From Acanthococcus lagerstroemiae (lineage: Eukaryota > Arthropoda > Insecta > Hemiptera > Eriococcidae), in contig CM063108.1 of the NCBI GenBank assembly GCA_031841125.1, positions 25,657,399-25,721,398 of the forward strand: 64,000 nt of DNA, in the 5' to 3' direction. This document shows, piece after piece, positions 9,851 to 20,289 of the stretch. The notes below the pieces were generated by a model, which made no database searches, was not told where the DNA came from, and worked only from the letters and a program-made list of their open reading frames with translations. The stretch's first letter is position 1. Each line of letters starts with the position of its first letter. Made by a program: the position numbers and the translations under genes.

Positions 9851-11416
9851 TGGTGGGTTGCAAAACTGATTTTCCAGGTGGCCGGTCTGATTCCACTCCG
9901 CCCGTGCCCTGCAATTTCACGGAGACAAACCTATTTCCTTCACTTGACGTTCATTTTCCGCCAAAGACGCACGTCGCCGAAAAGGCTCGAAACGATTTAA
10001 TCGCAGCCCCCTCGGCCCCTAGCATTCAACCCACGAGCCCTCATTCTGCTACACTGAATCTGAGGGGGAAAAAGAAAAAAAGGTTCTACGGACTCATCAT
10101 CGTCTAGCGTATCACTTTCTTTCCTCCTTTTCTACCATCCATTTTCAAAAGCCAAGCGCGTTTAGCGACATTAGGTACGATGTCTATGCGCACTTGGCAA
10201 TCGACAGCGACATCGACACGTCGCGACTTGTCACCTCTGACTTTCCCGCTGAACACGAGCAACTGGTGGGCAGACACGTCTTCTGGCCCGCTTTGCTCGC
10301 CTCTACAATTAGTCCTTCAGAATCTCTCGAGAACACGCGAATGAAAAGAAGCACGTAAACGGCGCTGCGAAAATTTGTAGCTGGAGTGTGGAGAAGGGGA
10401 TGAAAAAAAAAAGAACAACTTGCCGTTTACAGCAACACTGCGATGTAATATTATCGGCAACGTATAGGAGACGTGTCGAGAACTTTGCTCTCCAAATGAG
10501 GGTGCGTTCGATGGTTCGATGAATGGCTTGCTCTTGATCCTTGAACGCTTCGAGTCTGTGCATGTCAATTTCCATAACCTTGATGGTTCGAAAACCGTGA
10601 CTCGTTTCAGCCATAGTGACCAGGCGAGTCAATGTATGTAATTTTATGAACTCGTTAACTCCGACTTGGGACCAAAAATCACGTTAGTCGTCGAACTACT
10701 GTAGCACGGACTGACAACCACTCCCGTTAAATCGGCACGTGGGCTATACCAAAATTGGGACAAACACGTTTCCTGCACTGAGTCGAAATCTGCGACCAGA
10801 TTTGACCGTGGAATCGACCCATCGATCGGATCCCCTTTTAGTTTCTCGTAAAAATATTCGCGCCGCACGCAAATGGAAAACAGATATACGACATTTGGTT
10901 CACGTCGCCAGCGTCACGACGGCACCGCATAAATTTTATTACCGTTACACGAAATTTGCTTGAGCGGCGGTGGCCGGTGCAGTCAACAACCTGTCGTTTT
11001 TATTTCTCGAAAGTTATTTCGCGGCTGTAATTAGATCGCCGATTGGCACACGCCGAACGCTTGAACGTTTTTATTATTCCAGCACGTTTGACTTTCGATG
11101 TTCGCCGTCTCGAGTCTGGACTGAAATTGAAAGCGACCTTAACTCGGTCCCTTTCAGGCTATTTCAAGTATAAGTATGAAATATATACGTATGTACATTT
11201 CCATTTGCGAATTTAATAAATCCGTGTATTGACCCCGTGTCACCAAACATGACGGGGAGGTTGTTTTTCGAGAACTTAAAGTGACCTCTTCGAATCCGCC
11301 GAGGACTGAATCACCCTTGAGAACGAATTGTGCACGGCTGCGGCATGAAATGAGAACGGCACGAAAGTTGTAATACGTAGAAATGATTAACCTATGTACT
11401 TATACGCTGTTTCATT
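9851..11416. other. Unassigned single-copy DNA, CpG-containing
   Basis: No transposon protein or repeat recognised. The part from about 10.14 to 11.2 kb has balanced composition with many CpG and short A/T tracts, resembling insect regulatory or intronic DNA. The short open frames have no recognisable protein character. Confidence 0.4.
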
Positions 11417-12304
11417 TTACTCTTTGTACGATGAGGTCCGGAATAAAGTAGGGGAAAGCGGAGCTGCCGGTTCTCTTCGTATGTAGGGTGTACCAATCCA
11501 CAATTTCTTCCTTCTGTAGTCTAGAGCGCTTCCGGCTGTTATGCCATCTTCAGTAGAGTACCCTAACACTTTTCTCTTTGTCGTCTTGTATTTATAGTTG
11601 TGTGCAGTACCGTATGGTAAACCTATTTGGTGTGTTCTTATTGGTTGTCTATGATTGTGTAGTCTGTCCAATCAGTGAGTCTTGTGTTATTAATTGGAAT
11701 AGGTTCTCACTTTGGAAGTTGATGTGTGTATTAGGTGGTTTTGTTTTGTTTTTGCCCTTATTATGTCAAGTTGTTCTTTTAACTTTCTTTTTCTTGTGTT
11801 GTTTTTTATGTGTCGGATTTTGTATTTTTCTGTCAACTTATTGTGATTGTTGTGTTTCTGGTCGTTGCAATGTTTTCCAAAAAATGATTTGTCATCCTTT
11901 AGCTTCTGTGATCTTTCACGTACTTTTATTCTAGTTGCGAATTTTTTGTCTGTTTCTCCTATTAGGTCATGCCACATTGTTCGCAGTCTGTATACTCCGT
12001 GCTGTTGTTCCTAACCTTTTTTTTTTTTTCTGTTTTGTCATTGCTTATTTGTTTAATCAGAGATGGTCTGTTTCCGATTCCGAGTTTCATGTTGTATTGG
12101 TTGAATATTTTCTGTATTTTTTATGTATATATCACTGTGAAAGGTATTGCCCCGGCGTATTTGTCTGTTGTAGTGGTTGTTAGTTTTGTGTCTGTACTTT
12201 TTTGTTGTATTAGTTTGCTAATTATTCTGTTGACTGTTTGTGGTTGGTATTTGTTATTAATGGCTATATTTGTTTGATTTTGTTAGTTTCTGTTGTTCGT
12301 TTAA

Positions 12305-13538
12305 CACATTGAGGCCGACGAACGTGTCCTCCACGTCATCAAGTATCAGCTGTTCAAAACGGGCGTTTTTTTTACACGCGCTGTCCATACAGACGAGGGA
12401 CGTGTACTACACGTCATCTCCTGATTACCGTATCAGACTTTTTCTTTTTGGTAGTTTTTGAAGGGTTGTAAATCGGTAATGAAGAAGGGTAGGGAAAATG
12501 TAAGTTTACCATCGGAATGGGCCATCTCTGTACTACAATACCTAGTTTGGACCAATATAGTAGGTATTTTCCATAATTATTTACAATTTTCAAAAATATG
12601 CCGTTTTGACTTCCAAAAAAAATTAGAACATGTCAGAAATTCGGTTTATTTATCAAAATATTCGTCAGAAATTGGGTTTATTTAGTCAAAATATTCATAT
12701 TTAGTGTGTTAAAAAAAGAAAATGGACTTACAAATAATGTTGGGACTTTGTATGGAATATAGTAAAGCACTCGGGCACACAAAGGGGAATGTTACATTGC
12801 GTACATTTGAACACAGTTTCTTTTCGAACGACTTTCTGGGCGTGTTTTCCTTTATCGGTACGTATGTGTACTTTGCAGCGTCTCGCAGGATGCTTTTTTT
12901 TTCACTTTCAATCTTCGAGGGAAAATTCCTTCCAATGAGACGACCAAAGGAAGCCACGGGGGTATTTCTCCACCGTACTCAGGTGGGATATGGATGCAGT
13001 ACTTTCAAGAAGAGAAGTCGACTTGGCATCATAGTCTTCACCTTCCGATTCTTCATTTTCCGATTCGTCCTCCAGATCACTTCCAATGGCAAAAAATGCC
13101 TCCAATAAATCTTCATCTCGAACTATCGCATTCTTTCTTACTTTTTATTCATAATGATGAACCATAACCACAAAAATCTAAAATTCCGGCATCAATTATT
13201 GCCTCTGAATTCATCACAGGGCATAGAATTTGTATATAAACTAGACATTCCTCGCACCTCAATAATCACTGATACGAAACCGGGGAAAATTGGGTAAGTA
13301 TGGTTTCCTACGTAAAATAGATCGTAGAATTTGATTCTGTTGATGAAACACGTGTAGGATACGTCGATTCTCATGAGATTGCATGCACAAACAAAAACGT
13401 ATTGTACACGTCATTCGTCTGCACGGACAGTACTCTAATCAAAACGCCCGTCGGGAACAGCTGATACTTGATCACGTGTAGTACACGTCATTCATCTGTA
13501 GGGACAGGCAGCACAAAAAAACTTACGTCCTGAATGTG
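12305..13538. mobile_element. piggyBac-like element, 1,234 bp, with ~170-bp inverted repeats
   Basis: Flanked by TTAA at 12301-12304 and 13539-13542. The ends are CACATTGAGG and the inverse of CACATTCAGG. The inverted repeats extend about 170 bp inward with shared blocks ATCAAGTATCAGCTGTTC, ACGGGCGTTT, CTGTCC and CAGACGA. Hyphenated palindromes of the type CGTGTACTACACG recur near both ends (about 12394, 13402 and 13480; weaker at 12322). Exact TTAA duplication is diagnostic of piggyBac-type integration, although CACAT termini are unusual. The host Penelope reading frame continues across the TTAA. The interior carries a possible transposase N-terminus on the minus strand, but no catalytic region. 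Confidence 0.8.
12908..13105 (-). pseudogene. Possible N-terminal remnant of a piggyBac-like transposase
   Basis: A 65-codon open stretch begins with a hydrophobic start and a strongly acidic tract (GSDLEDESENEESEGED, about residues 8-24), followed by a Ser/Thr-rich segment. Acidic N-termini of this kind precede the DDD catalytic domain in piggyBac transposases. The stretch lies inside a TTAA-flanked element. No catalytic Asp region or C-terminal Cys-rich domain is present, so this would be the fragment left by an internal deletion. Assignment rests on context and composition, not on a specific motif. Confidence 0.4.
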
Positions 13539-14034
13539 TTAATATGTGTTGCAGTGTAGTGCTGCTCTTTTGTGTTTTTGAAGGTGGAATGAGTCATTGA
13601 GTATTATTGCGTCCGTGTGGGTGGGTTTTCTATAAATGTTTTACTGTACCTTGTTGTCTTTTATTTGTATTGTTAGGTCAAGGTAGTTTATGGTCGTATT
13701 GCCCTTTTCCATTGTGAACTTTATTTTGTTATTTATGCTGTTTGTCTCCGTGAGAAATTGGTCCAGTTGTCTGTCTGTTCCTGAGTTCCTGTCCAGATGA
13801 TATTCATAATTTTATGTTTTTCTCGTGTGTACTGTTGTTTAGTAGGTCATTTTCAAAGTTGTTCATGTATATTTTGACTCGAATTGAGATATAAACCTCC
13901 ACTAGAGTGTGCTACAAAATAACCTGTGCGGGTGAAAATAAATTAATGATCATGTGTTCTTTCAAATAGAAAAACTGCTATTTTCAGGAGGGTGAAAAAA
14001 CGAGTAGAAATTATTCTACCAGTAGAACTGATTA

Positions 14035-14500
14035 CACTACTGAACAACTATTTTGCACAAATGCATTTCGACAGGTGATTCTGAGGTACTTTTTAACGCT
14101 GAACACGATACTGCGACCCATTTTTCTCTATCACGTCACAGTTCGGAGTTCTGAACGACTGAAATTCGTTTCCATTTTGTTTTTGCATTGGAATAAGCGG
14201 TACCACTGACTGATATTATCAGTGTTATCAGACCACAATAACAGAAAACAAACAGACGGAATACACACCACTACACACGACCGCAACACACAACAACACG
14301 AATCAGTATGACCACATTCAGTTCCTAAACCTCTTTTTGAACACATTTAGTTGAATTTTTTATAGTTTTTGATCAGAAAAACTAAACGTGAAGACGTGAT
14401 AGAGAAAAACGGCCGACGGCACTGTATTCAGCGTTGAAAAGTACTCAAGAATCTCCCAAATGCGTTGTGCAAACAAAAAATTTCATTTTGTTCAGTAGTG
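14035..14500. mobile_element. CACTA-like MITE, copy 1 (466 bp)
   Basis: Begins CACTACTGAACAA and ends with its complement TTGTTCAGTAGTG, flanked by TTA on both sides (14032-14034 and 14501-14503). Imperfect inverted repeats extend about 100 bp (shared CTCTATCACGTC block). CACTA termini with a 3-bp duplication fit the EnSpm/CACTA superfamily. There is no transposase. A second copy in opposite orientation lies at 26009-26469. Confidence 0.8.
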
Positions 14501-15169
14501 TTATATGTACATAATTCAAATTTTTGGTGATGATGCGGTTCAATATAGGATTAATTTTCTTTGAAAGCTAATTTCTAACCGACTTAATGATAGTTGAAGT
14601 TTGCTGCAAGCTTATGGTAAATCATACCTGATCACTCAAATATATACGAGTACAGGGCTGCCAACACTTGAAACTTTAGGTTTACATCCCAATGGGTGGT
14701 AGTGGTGGCCGATTGCTAGAACTTCCGTTTGTTCGTAATATTTGTTGTTAAACTGGCAGTAGTTTTGGTTTATAATTTCTTTTGTGATGTTGGCGTATGC
14801 AGTTCATTCTGTGTTGTTTTTGTAGTTGTTGTTCGTCAGTATTGTTGTTAGTTCTTGTTTTGGTCTATATTTCCGAACATGTTTGTTACGTCCAAGGATA
14901 CCACTTTGTTATTGTTATTTAATATTATTTTTTCCAGTTTGTCTTTTAGTTGTATTGTGTTTTCAATGCTAAAATGTGTTCTGAAATTGTAGTACTCTTC
15001 CATAAATGTGGCTTTTGTTTTTGCTAGGCTGTAGCTAGGTGATTGTTTGCTGTTTATTAGTGGTTTTATTGGTCTGTCACATTTATGGAGTTTTATGAGT
15101 CCTTTCAGTTGTGGTGCCTTGAGGTCCGTTTCTTCCAGTTTCTTGTTATTTATGTTGTTTTTCATTATT

Positions 15170-15745
15170 AGCCCAGGAACGTTAGGGTTTTGAAAATGAA
15201 ATAATTCCTATCTTAAGTTTCAGTGCTGGAATGTGTTTGTACTGGTGTTTTTATTACTCTGAAAAAAAACCGGACGCCCTACCCACTGTGCAACCTTTTT
15301 TATAGAGGTCGAAGCCCCCCCCCCCCAAAAAAAAAAGTTGGTTTTCCGCGTTTTTCTCGGAAATGACGCATTTTAGGGGGAAAGAACATCGAAGTAAAAT
15401 TATTTTAAATAAAATTTCCTATAAAAATAGTATCTTGACCTTTTTCTGTAGAAAGCGTAGGAACGCGGCTACAGAGCGCTGAAGTTACTACTGTTTCTGC
15501 ATATACGCGTGTTGCGCATTATACAGTCAGTACATGTATAATGCGTATAGACATTTTGCACCACCCTACCCCCCCCCCCCCCGCTGGCATACAGAACCGT
15601 GTTCTCTGAAGTGTTTTTGGAAATATTTTACAGGTCCTACGTCTTCTTCTTGTTACCGTTGACCGAAGTGTGAAAACGCTATGAAGTTATAATACGTCTA
15701 ATTGAGATGAGGTTATAAGAATTCGTACTTGTACTTCTATTTGTA
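15170..15745. other. Unassigned stretch with long C-runs
   Basis: No coding or recognised repeat. Contains C12 followed by A10 at 15315-15336 and a C14 run at 15569-15582. Confidence 0.4.
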
Positions 15746-15749
15746 ATGT

Positions 15750-16710
15750 TTAATTTTTCGGCTACAATATGTTTATAGTTACTATGTTTCTTCCTCGGAC
15801 TCACTATCAGACGTGTCTATCTGGGCGCAGTTCAGGTACGCAGTACCTTGGCTATTTGTGCACACAGACAAATCCAGACTTGGCTTGGCCACCATCTTCC
15901 AATAACATACTTTTTCTTTTTTTCATTCCCATTCCCTTATTGGTAGATGGTGGCCAAGCCGCGTCTGGATTTGCAAATAAACCCTGAAGGAATGTTGGCG
16001 AGCTGCGCCTTCTGTTGGACAGAGCGTCTTCAAATTTGCCGCATTCTGAGAGGCGCCGCGTTTGAACATAAAAAAGCGATATTCATTTAAGGACGTCTGC
16101 TGTGGAGGTGCTCTATGTAACTGAAGGAATGCGATGCATCCTGACTTGAAAATACATTCACGTGAATATGCAGGCCTGTAGAAATTTTGGCTTACGGCTC
16201 GCAATTCTTTGGATTTCTGCATAAGTTTCCACGCTCGCACTTTTCCTTTCTGAAACATGGCCGGTGTTGAATCACTGCCGGTGAATGCATGCAGGAATAA
16301 GATGTTCTCCTTCAGGAATGCATTCGAATGTTGTACATCCAGTACATTATACATTCGGTTTTGGTCACCTCCTTTTCCCATTTTGAACAAAAATAAGTTG
16401 GGTTCGTTGCTGGTGCTGAGGCCAACCAAAAGGACTAGAACGTCCACATCTTCTTCAACCACCACTACTCGATGCTTTCATTTCCAACCAAGGATAGTGC
16501 AGTTTGTACAATGAGAGTATCTGCATCACTCTCTGCAATAGATGTTGTAATATTGCAGTTATTACATTTTTTACACAAAAGTTCAATAAAATGACTTTTG
16601 TTTTTGGCATTGATCAAGAACAGTTGTTGGGTTACTGTAATGGCTGCTGTCACAATTTTTACCGCATTTCCACTGCTGATCATTTCATCGTGCATTGTCA
16701 CACTAACCAT
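15750..16710 (-). pseudogene. Multicopy arthropod 'PIN-like' protein, degraded copy
   Basis: The minus strand from 16710 reads LFLINAKNKSHFIELLCKK, then SDADTLIVQTAL. After one frameshift come VVVEEDVDVLVLLVGL, a segment with MGKGGDQNRMYNV, the hallmark LHAFTGSDSTPAMFQKGK (about 16240-16290), SLNEYRFFMFKRGASQ and a C-terminal block TEGAARQHSFRVYLQIQT. This order of a DAD motif, a D-x-D-LVLL strand, an HAxTGxDxT motif and a final AARQHxxRxY block is seen in a widespread repeated gene family of invertebrate genomes. I infer a PIN/FEN-like nuclease fold from the spacing of acidic residues. The Cys-rich tail is missing or scrambled by an inverted duplication at 15869-15973. The frameshift and scrambled tail mark it as a pseudogene. 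A second fragment lies at 37.1 kb. Confidence 0.6.
15869..15973. repeat. Inverted duplication (37-bp arms, 31-bp loop)
   Basis: Arms 15869-15905 and 15937-15973 are complementary at 34 of 37 positions (core GGCTTGGCCACCATCT on the plus strand of the left arm). The right arm encodes the end of the PIN-like remnant (QIQTRLGHHLPI on the minus strand), so the left arm is an inverted copy of coding DNA. Confidence 0.85.
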
Positions 16711-16782
16711 GGCAGCTGTACGGTACGTCTACGTTCACAACAAAAGAAAGAAGTCACGAGACGAGGGAGATCCTTGTTGGAG

Positions 16783-17061
16783 TTAGGATGTTTTGCATGG
16801 ATCGCTCGCCGGCACATGTGCGTGCTGCGATCTTTGGGTTGAAATTAGAAGTACTTTGAGGCTTTGGGCACTTAGGATGTTTAGTATTGTATGGGCGGCG
16901 GTTCTTAGGACAGTTCGCTTGCACAAAACCACTTTTGCAAAAGTTGGCACGAACGATGTTTTGAACTTCGCGCCCTCATTTGTGCATTCCTTCACTAAAT
17001 TGATAGTGAAAAGCGTCTGGTTTTGAGCGTTAATGAGCTGCAATTGCAGTGGTAATGTCAA
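16783..17061 (-). pseudogene. Possible second partial copy of the PIN-like gene segment
   Basis: The minus strand contains LINAQNQTLF followed by KECTN, resembling LINAKNKSHF...KKC at about 16610 in the adjacent copy. The similarity covers only some 20 residues, after which the frames diverge (a Cys/Pro-rich reading is possible). This may be a partial tandem duplication or an unrelated fragment. Low certainty. Confidence 0.3.
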
Positions 17062-17079
17062 GTACAGAGGGGCCGCGGG

Positions 17080-18945
17080 TTGCGACAGTATCCCGTTTTT
17101 GGGGGGACGGGGAGGGGGCCTAATAGACGTTTGAATTGTTCCTCTTTAGATTTACTATCGAAGGCGAAAATTTTCTTGATCACCGAGTCAGAAAGAAAAT
17201 CTTTATTTCTTTACACTCGATCAGTTATCGAAATTTTTTGGAAGGAGATGCCGCCCACCATCTTTCGTTCATGCCATTGACGGTCAAAGACACGTGTACG
17301 GTTTCTACGATGATTAGTGTTTTCGGTTTCAAGTCTCTCGAATTTGGTCGGGCATGTTTCATTCGTCTGCTTTCAGAACAATGCAAAACGAAAATCAAAT
17401 CGACTGGTGCGTTGAAACAAGAGGAATTTTCTGATCGACGTGAATTCTTTTGTTTCGGAAAAAGCTTTTTTACGATATTTCAGCGTTACACCATTAACTT
17501 CGAATTTTCAGTATAGAATTGCAATACGGCGATGTCTTCTTCTTTCTTCCCTCTTTCGCGCTCTCTTTCCTCCGCGTAGGAGTTAATCTTTCCGCACGTA
17601 CGATGAGGCAGCCTATTTATCTGGCAAACGTTATCTCATAAATATTCGCCATTTTGAAATTCGCTCTCATCTTTTTTGGTTTTCTTTTCTTGTTGAATCG
17701 TTTATTCGATAGGTTTGCTTTTTCCTTCGCACGTACTCCACATCATATATTTATAAATTTCACGGTTTATTATTTCCTTTGAATTGCCACTGTTTTGTTG
17801 GAAACGAGTTATGCGTAAGTAATTTTGAATACTCAGGAGCCTGTTGGCATATGGTTAATCAAAGTAAAGTCTTTCTTAGATTTTGAGGGGTCAAATTATT
17901 ACCGAACTGAACTGAAATTCAGAATAATTGATGTTACTGGGTATATTACACGAATTGTCTCATCGAGAAATTTAGTATCCCTTATCATGCTTGTCAACTT
18001 CTGCCATATTTCTTACTGATTTCATTTTCTTTTTTAGAATGGAGTGTCAACTGTAAAGGAGCAACACCTCGTAACCCCCCCCCCCGTTTCCCTCAAGAAA
18101 CTGGCGGAAGATGTATACAATCATAAAACAAAAAAATAGGAAACAGTGAGAATTTATAATTAATTTAGAAACTTTTTTTGGATTAAACGTGGGGGTATTC
18201 TGGTCAGATTGTGTGGGGGATATTAGAGGGGTGCTAAAATTGGAAAACCCATTTTTTACGAAACCTCAAGGGGTCCAGACCCCTTCGACACCCCCTGGTT
18301 ACGTTACTGGTGCTGTTGTGTTGTGTAAACATAGGTATAAAGAGGGGCGTGGCTTTCTGGTTAACCCTTAAAATGCATTGAAAGGCCCTCAGAAAATTTG
18401 AAAGTATCTATGGAGGGCACAAGAGGTAGAGCGATGTTAAACATATCCGCCAACGAAAAAATTTTCAGCAAAAAGCTATTCGCGCTTGTTTGTGAAGAGA
18501 GATAGATCAAATGAGAATCACAAAAACCGCTAAAATTATTCGACTCCGAGTTACAGAAACAAATATTATTGATTATTTTCACGATTTTGATCCCGAGTCA
18601 TTTCGTGTAGGCTACGTGGACATTAAGCCAACATATTTTGATTTTTAGATCGTAATTTCAAAATCAAGTGATTTTTTGATTTTGGCAATGTTGTTTGGGT
18701 TTCAATTTTTGCCATAATTCTTGTGATTTTATAACCACGAAAATCACAATAAAAATGATTTCTTACATGATTAAGAATTATGATGTGCGCCGATTAGAGG
18801 GGCGACTTCCTCGAATCAGAGCTGTAATAAATAATAATAAATTAATAAGTAATTATGATTTTACTTGCGGCGCATTTTTCAAAGCTTTGATTTATCATTT
18901 AAGTTATTTGATTCTCGATTTTATCCATCTTCGTGTGCGATCCTC
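17080..18945. other. Unassigned noncoding stretch
   Basis: 17.13-17.8 kb is single-copy-like DNA with CpG-rich pieces among T-rich tracts. 18.07-18.09 kb holds a C10 run. 18.19-18.36 kb has a short palindrome (GGGGTCCAGACCCC) of the kind seen at element ends. No gene recognised. Confidence 0.4.
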
Positions 18946-18948
18946 ATA

Positions 18949-19353
18949 CAAAGGCTGTCCAAAAACTACTGAGACTAATGCGATAACTCGAGAATTAATA
19001 ATGTTATCGACAAAAATAAACCGACATCGTGAAGCTGAAACATTTTTGTACAGCATATCCAAAATCTAAGTCGTTACGTATTAAATCACGTGTGTGAAAC
19101 GAACTGAAATACACCCGCCGTATTTTTTTACAATGAAAAAAGAGTTGAAACATCAGGAAAAAAATTTATTAATCGGTGTTTTACGTTCTGCTCCTTTTGG
19201 GAATACCGATCACCACTTTTCAACCATTTATCCCACCGTTCGACCCATTTTGTAAACGTGTTTTCGGATTCCGCTACGGGTAGCGTTTTGAAGAATTTGA
19301 CACATTCATTGAACACTTCGTCGTCGGTGTTAGTAGTTTTTGGACAAACTTTG
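18949..19353. mobile_element. Deletion-derivative mariner element, 405 bp
   Basis: Ends are CAAAGGCTGTCCAAAAACTA (left) and the inverse of CAAAGTTTGTCCAAAAACTA (right), flanked by TA at 18947-18948 and 19354-19355. TA duplication and CTGTCCAAAA-type termini fit Tc1/mariner. The minus strand retains the C-terminal end of the transposase. Confidence 0.8.
19128..19316 (-). pseudogene. mariner transposase C-terminal fragment
   Basis: 62 codons open on the minus strand, with FTKWVERWDKWLKSGDRY near the end. This matches the end of mariner transposases, where a W-x-x-R-W/C-x-K-C segment precedes G-x-Y-F. The DDE/D catalytic core and the N-terminal helix-turn-helix are deleted. It lies between the two inverted repeats of the 405-bp element, oriented with its stop near the left end. 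Confidence 0.65.
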
Positions 19354-19355
19354 TA

Positions 19356-20105
19356 CTACGCGTAAGTCCGTGGGGTAGTCCAAAATTTAGCAACTTTTGA
19401 AATGTGTTGCTTCCAATGGCTAAGCTTGTGGCTTTCGGTCTAGAAATCCACAAGCCATCATTTTTTTTGTTGATGTCTAACAATTTTAGGAAGGTTCCGA
19501 TGAATGGAGTGGACGGGGAGGGGTTGATGTTTAACATGGAATTCCCCATACGGAAATCATTTTATTGCCTACCGTTTATTTATCTAAATCTCCCATCAAT
19601 CAGTTCGCGCTTTGCTTTTCGAGGAATATTGAATTTTGATTATTTATTTGTGTTGTATTCTTTGTTGCAGGTAAGTTATTGAAGTATGTCATTGATGAAA
19701 TTGTGAAGAATGCTTGATCGCTGGATGGAAGCATGGTTCGTTATGTTGTAAATCTTACCCATTGATCGTACCGAAGAACGTAAGAACTTCTTCTTCTTTA
19801 GGTGCCGTATTCGATGCTGGGCGTTGGCAATCGCGGTTTCTGACGCGCGACTTTCCTGGGCAGGGTTAGTCGGCGTAGTTTGCCGTTGCTTCCTCCGTGG
19901 TCTTTTGCATTAGACTTGTCTTTCTCTAGGCAAAAGAGTGTACAGCTGCAATTCGCTTACTAGCCTCGTGTTTTCTCAACGTTGAGTTAGCTGTCCACAA
20001 CGTGCACCCGACAGTCTCAATCTTTCAGATCTGGTGGTAACACGCCCTGTGATCGGAATGCCTTATTCGTTCGAACTGGCGAGATTACAGGACAAGTTAT
20101 ATTCC
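19356..20105. other. Unassigned; includes a TTCTTCTTCTTT-led repeat-like segment
   Basis: 19.79-20.03 kb starts with a TTCTTCTTCTTTAGGTGCCG tract, similar in style to retroposon 3' tails read backwards (AAGAAGAAG on the minus strand). No second copy lies in this window to prove it. The rest is unassigned. Confidence 0.3.
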
Positions 20106-20109
20106 CCTC

Positions 20110-20240
20110 CCCCGATTGATACTGTAGTCGCTGTGTTCGCTAGTATGATAGGGGGTGGGTATTCAAATATCACTAGGTTTCCGGCATTGGTGGGACTCCA
20201 GGATTGCGAAGCGGACACGTTAACCACTCGGCCACAAAGT
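20110..20240 (-). repeat. tRNA-derived SINE-like repeat, copy 1
   Basis: On the minus strand GTGGCCGAGTGGTTAACG (20218-20235) is an almost perfect RNA polymerase III A box of the tRNA-Ser/Leu type. CCTGGAGTCCCACC downstream (about 20189-20202) resembles a degraded B box. The adjoining TATTCAAATATCACTAGG body recurs at 54.18 kb, so it is a dispersed repeat rather than a tRNA gene. Confidence 0.55.
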
Positions 20241-20289
20241 GCGTTGATACTCAATGAATTGGCTGTGAGGGACTGACTATCGTCTACCT

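Larger units (their letters stand above)
11417..15165 (-). pseudogene. Penelope-like retroelement (RT + GIY-YIG), interrupted by two DNA transposons
   Basis: The minus strand reads from 15165. An N-terminal reverse-transcriptase block contains APQLKGLIKLHK, SPSYSLAKTKATF and NKVVSLDVTNMF. A palm segment INQNYCQFNNKYYEQT lies near 14750. After a gap come KIKFTMEKGNTTINYLDLTI and RKPTHTDAIILNDSFHL (about 13600-13760). Beyond the piggyBac-like insertion lie a linker with YQPQTVNRIISKLIQQK and the GIY-YIG-like part LIGETDKKFATRIKV (about 11,950). PLKIHK-type and SLDV motifs plus a C-terminal GIY-YIG endonuclease are specific to Penelope-like elements. The catalytic YxDD box is missing, frameshifts are frequent, and the interior is replaced by foreign DNA at 13.87-14.70 kb, so it is dead. 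Confidence 0.82.

Noticed and set aside
12722..13108. 128-codon plus-strand frame inside the piggyBac-like element
   Set aside because: Overlaps the minus-strand acidic frame that better fits a transposase N-terminus; the plus-strand translation is Phe-rich and has no domain.
19274..19549. 91-codon minus-strand frame next to the mariner fragment
   Set aside because: It crosses the right mariner terminus and flanking DNA and does not match the transposase.
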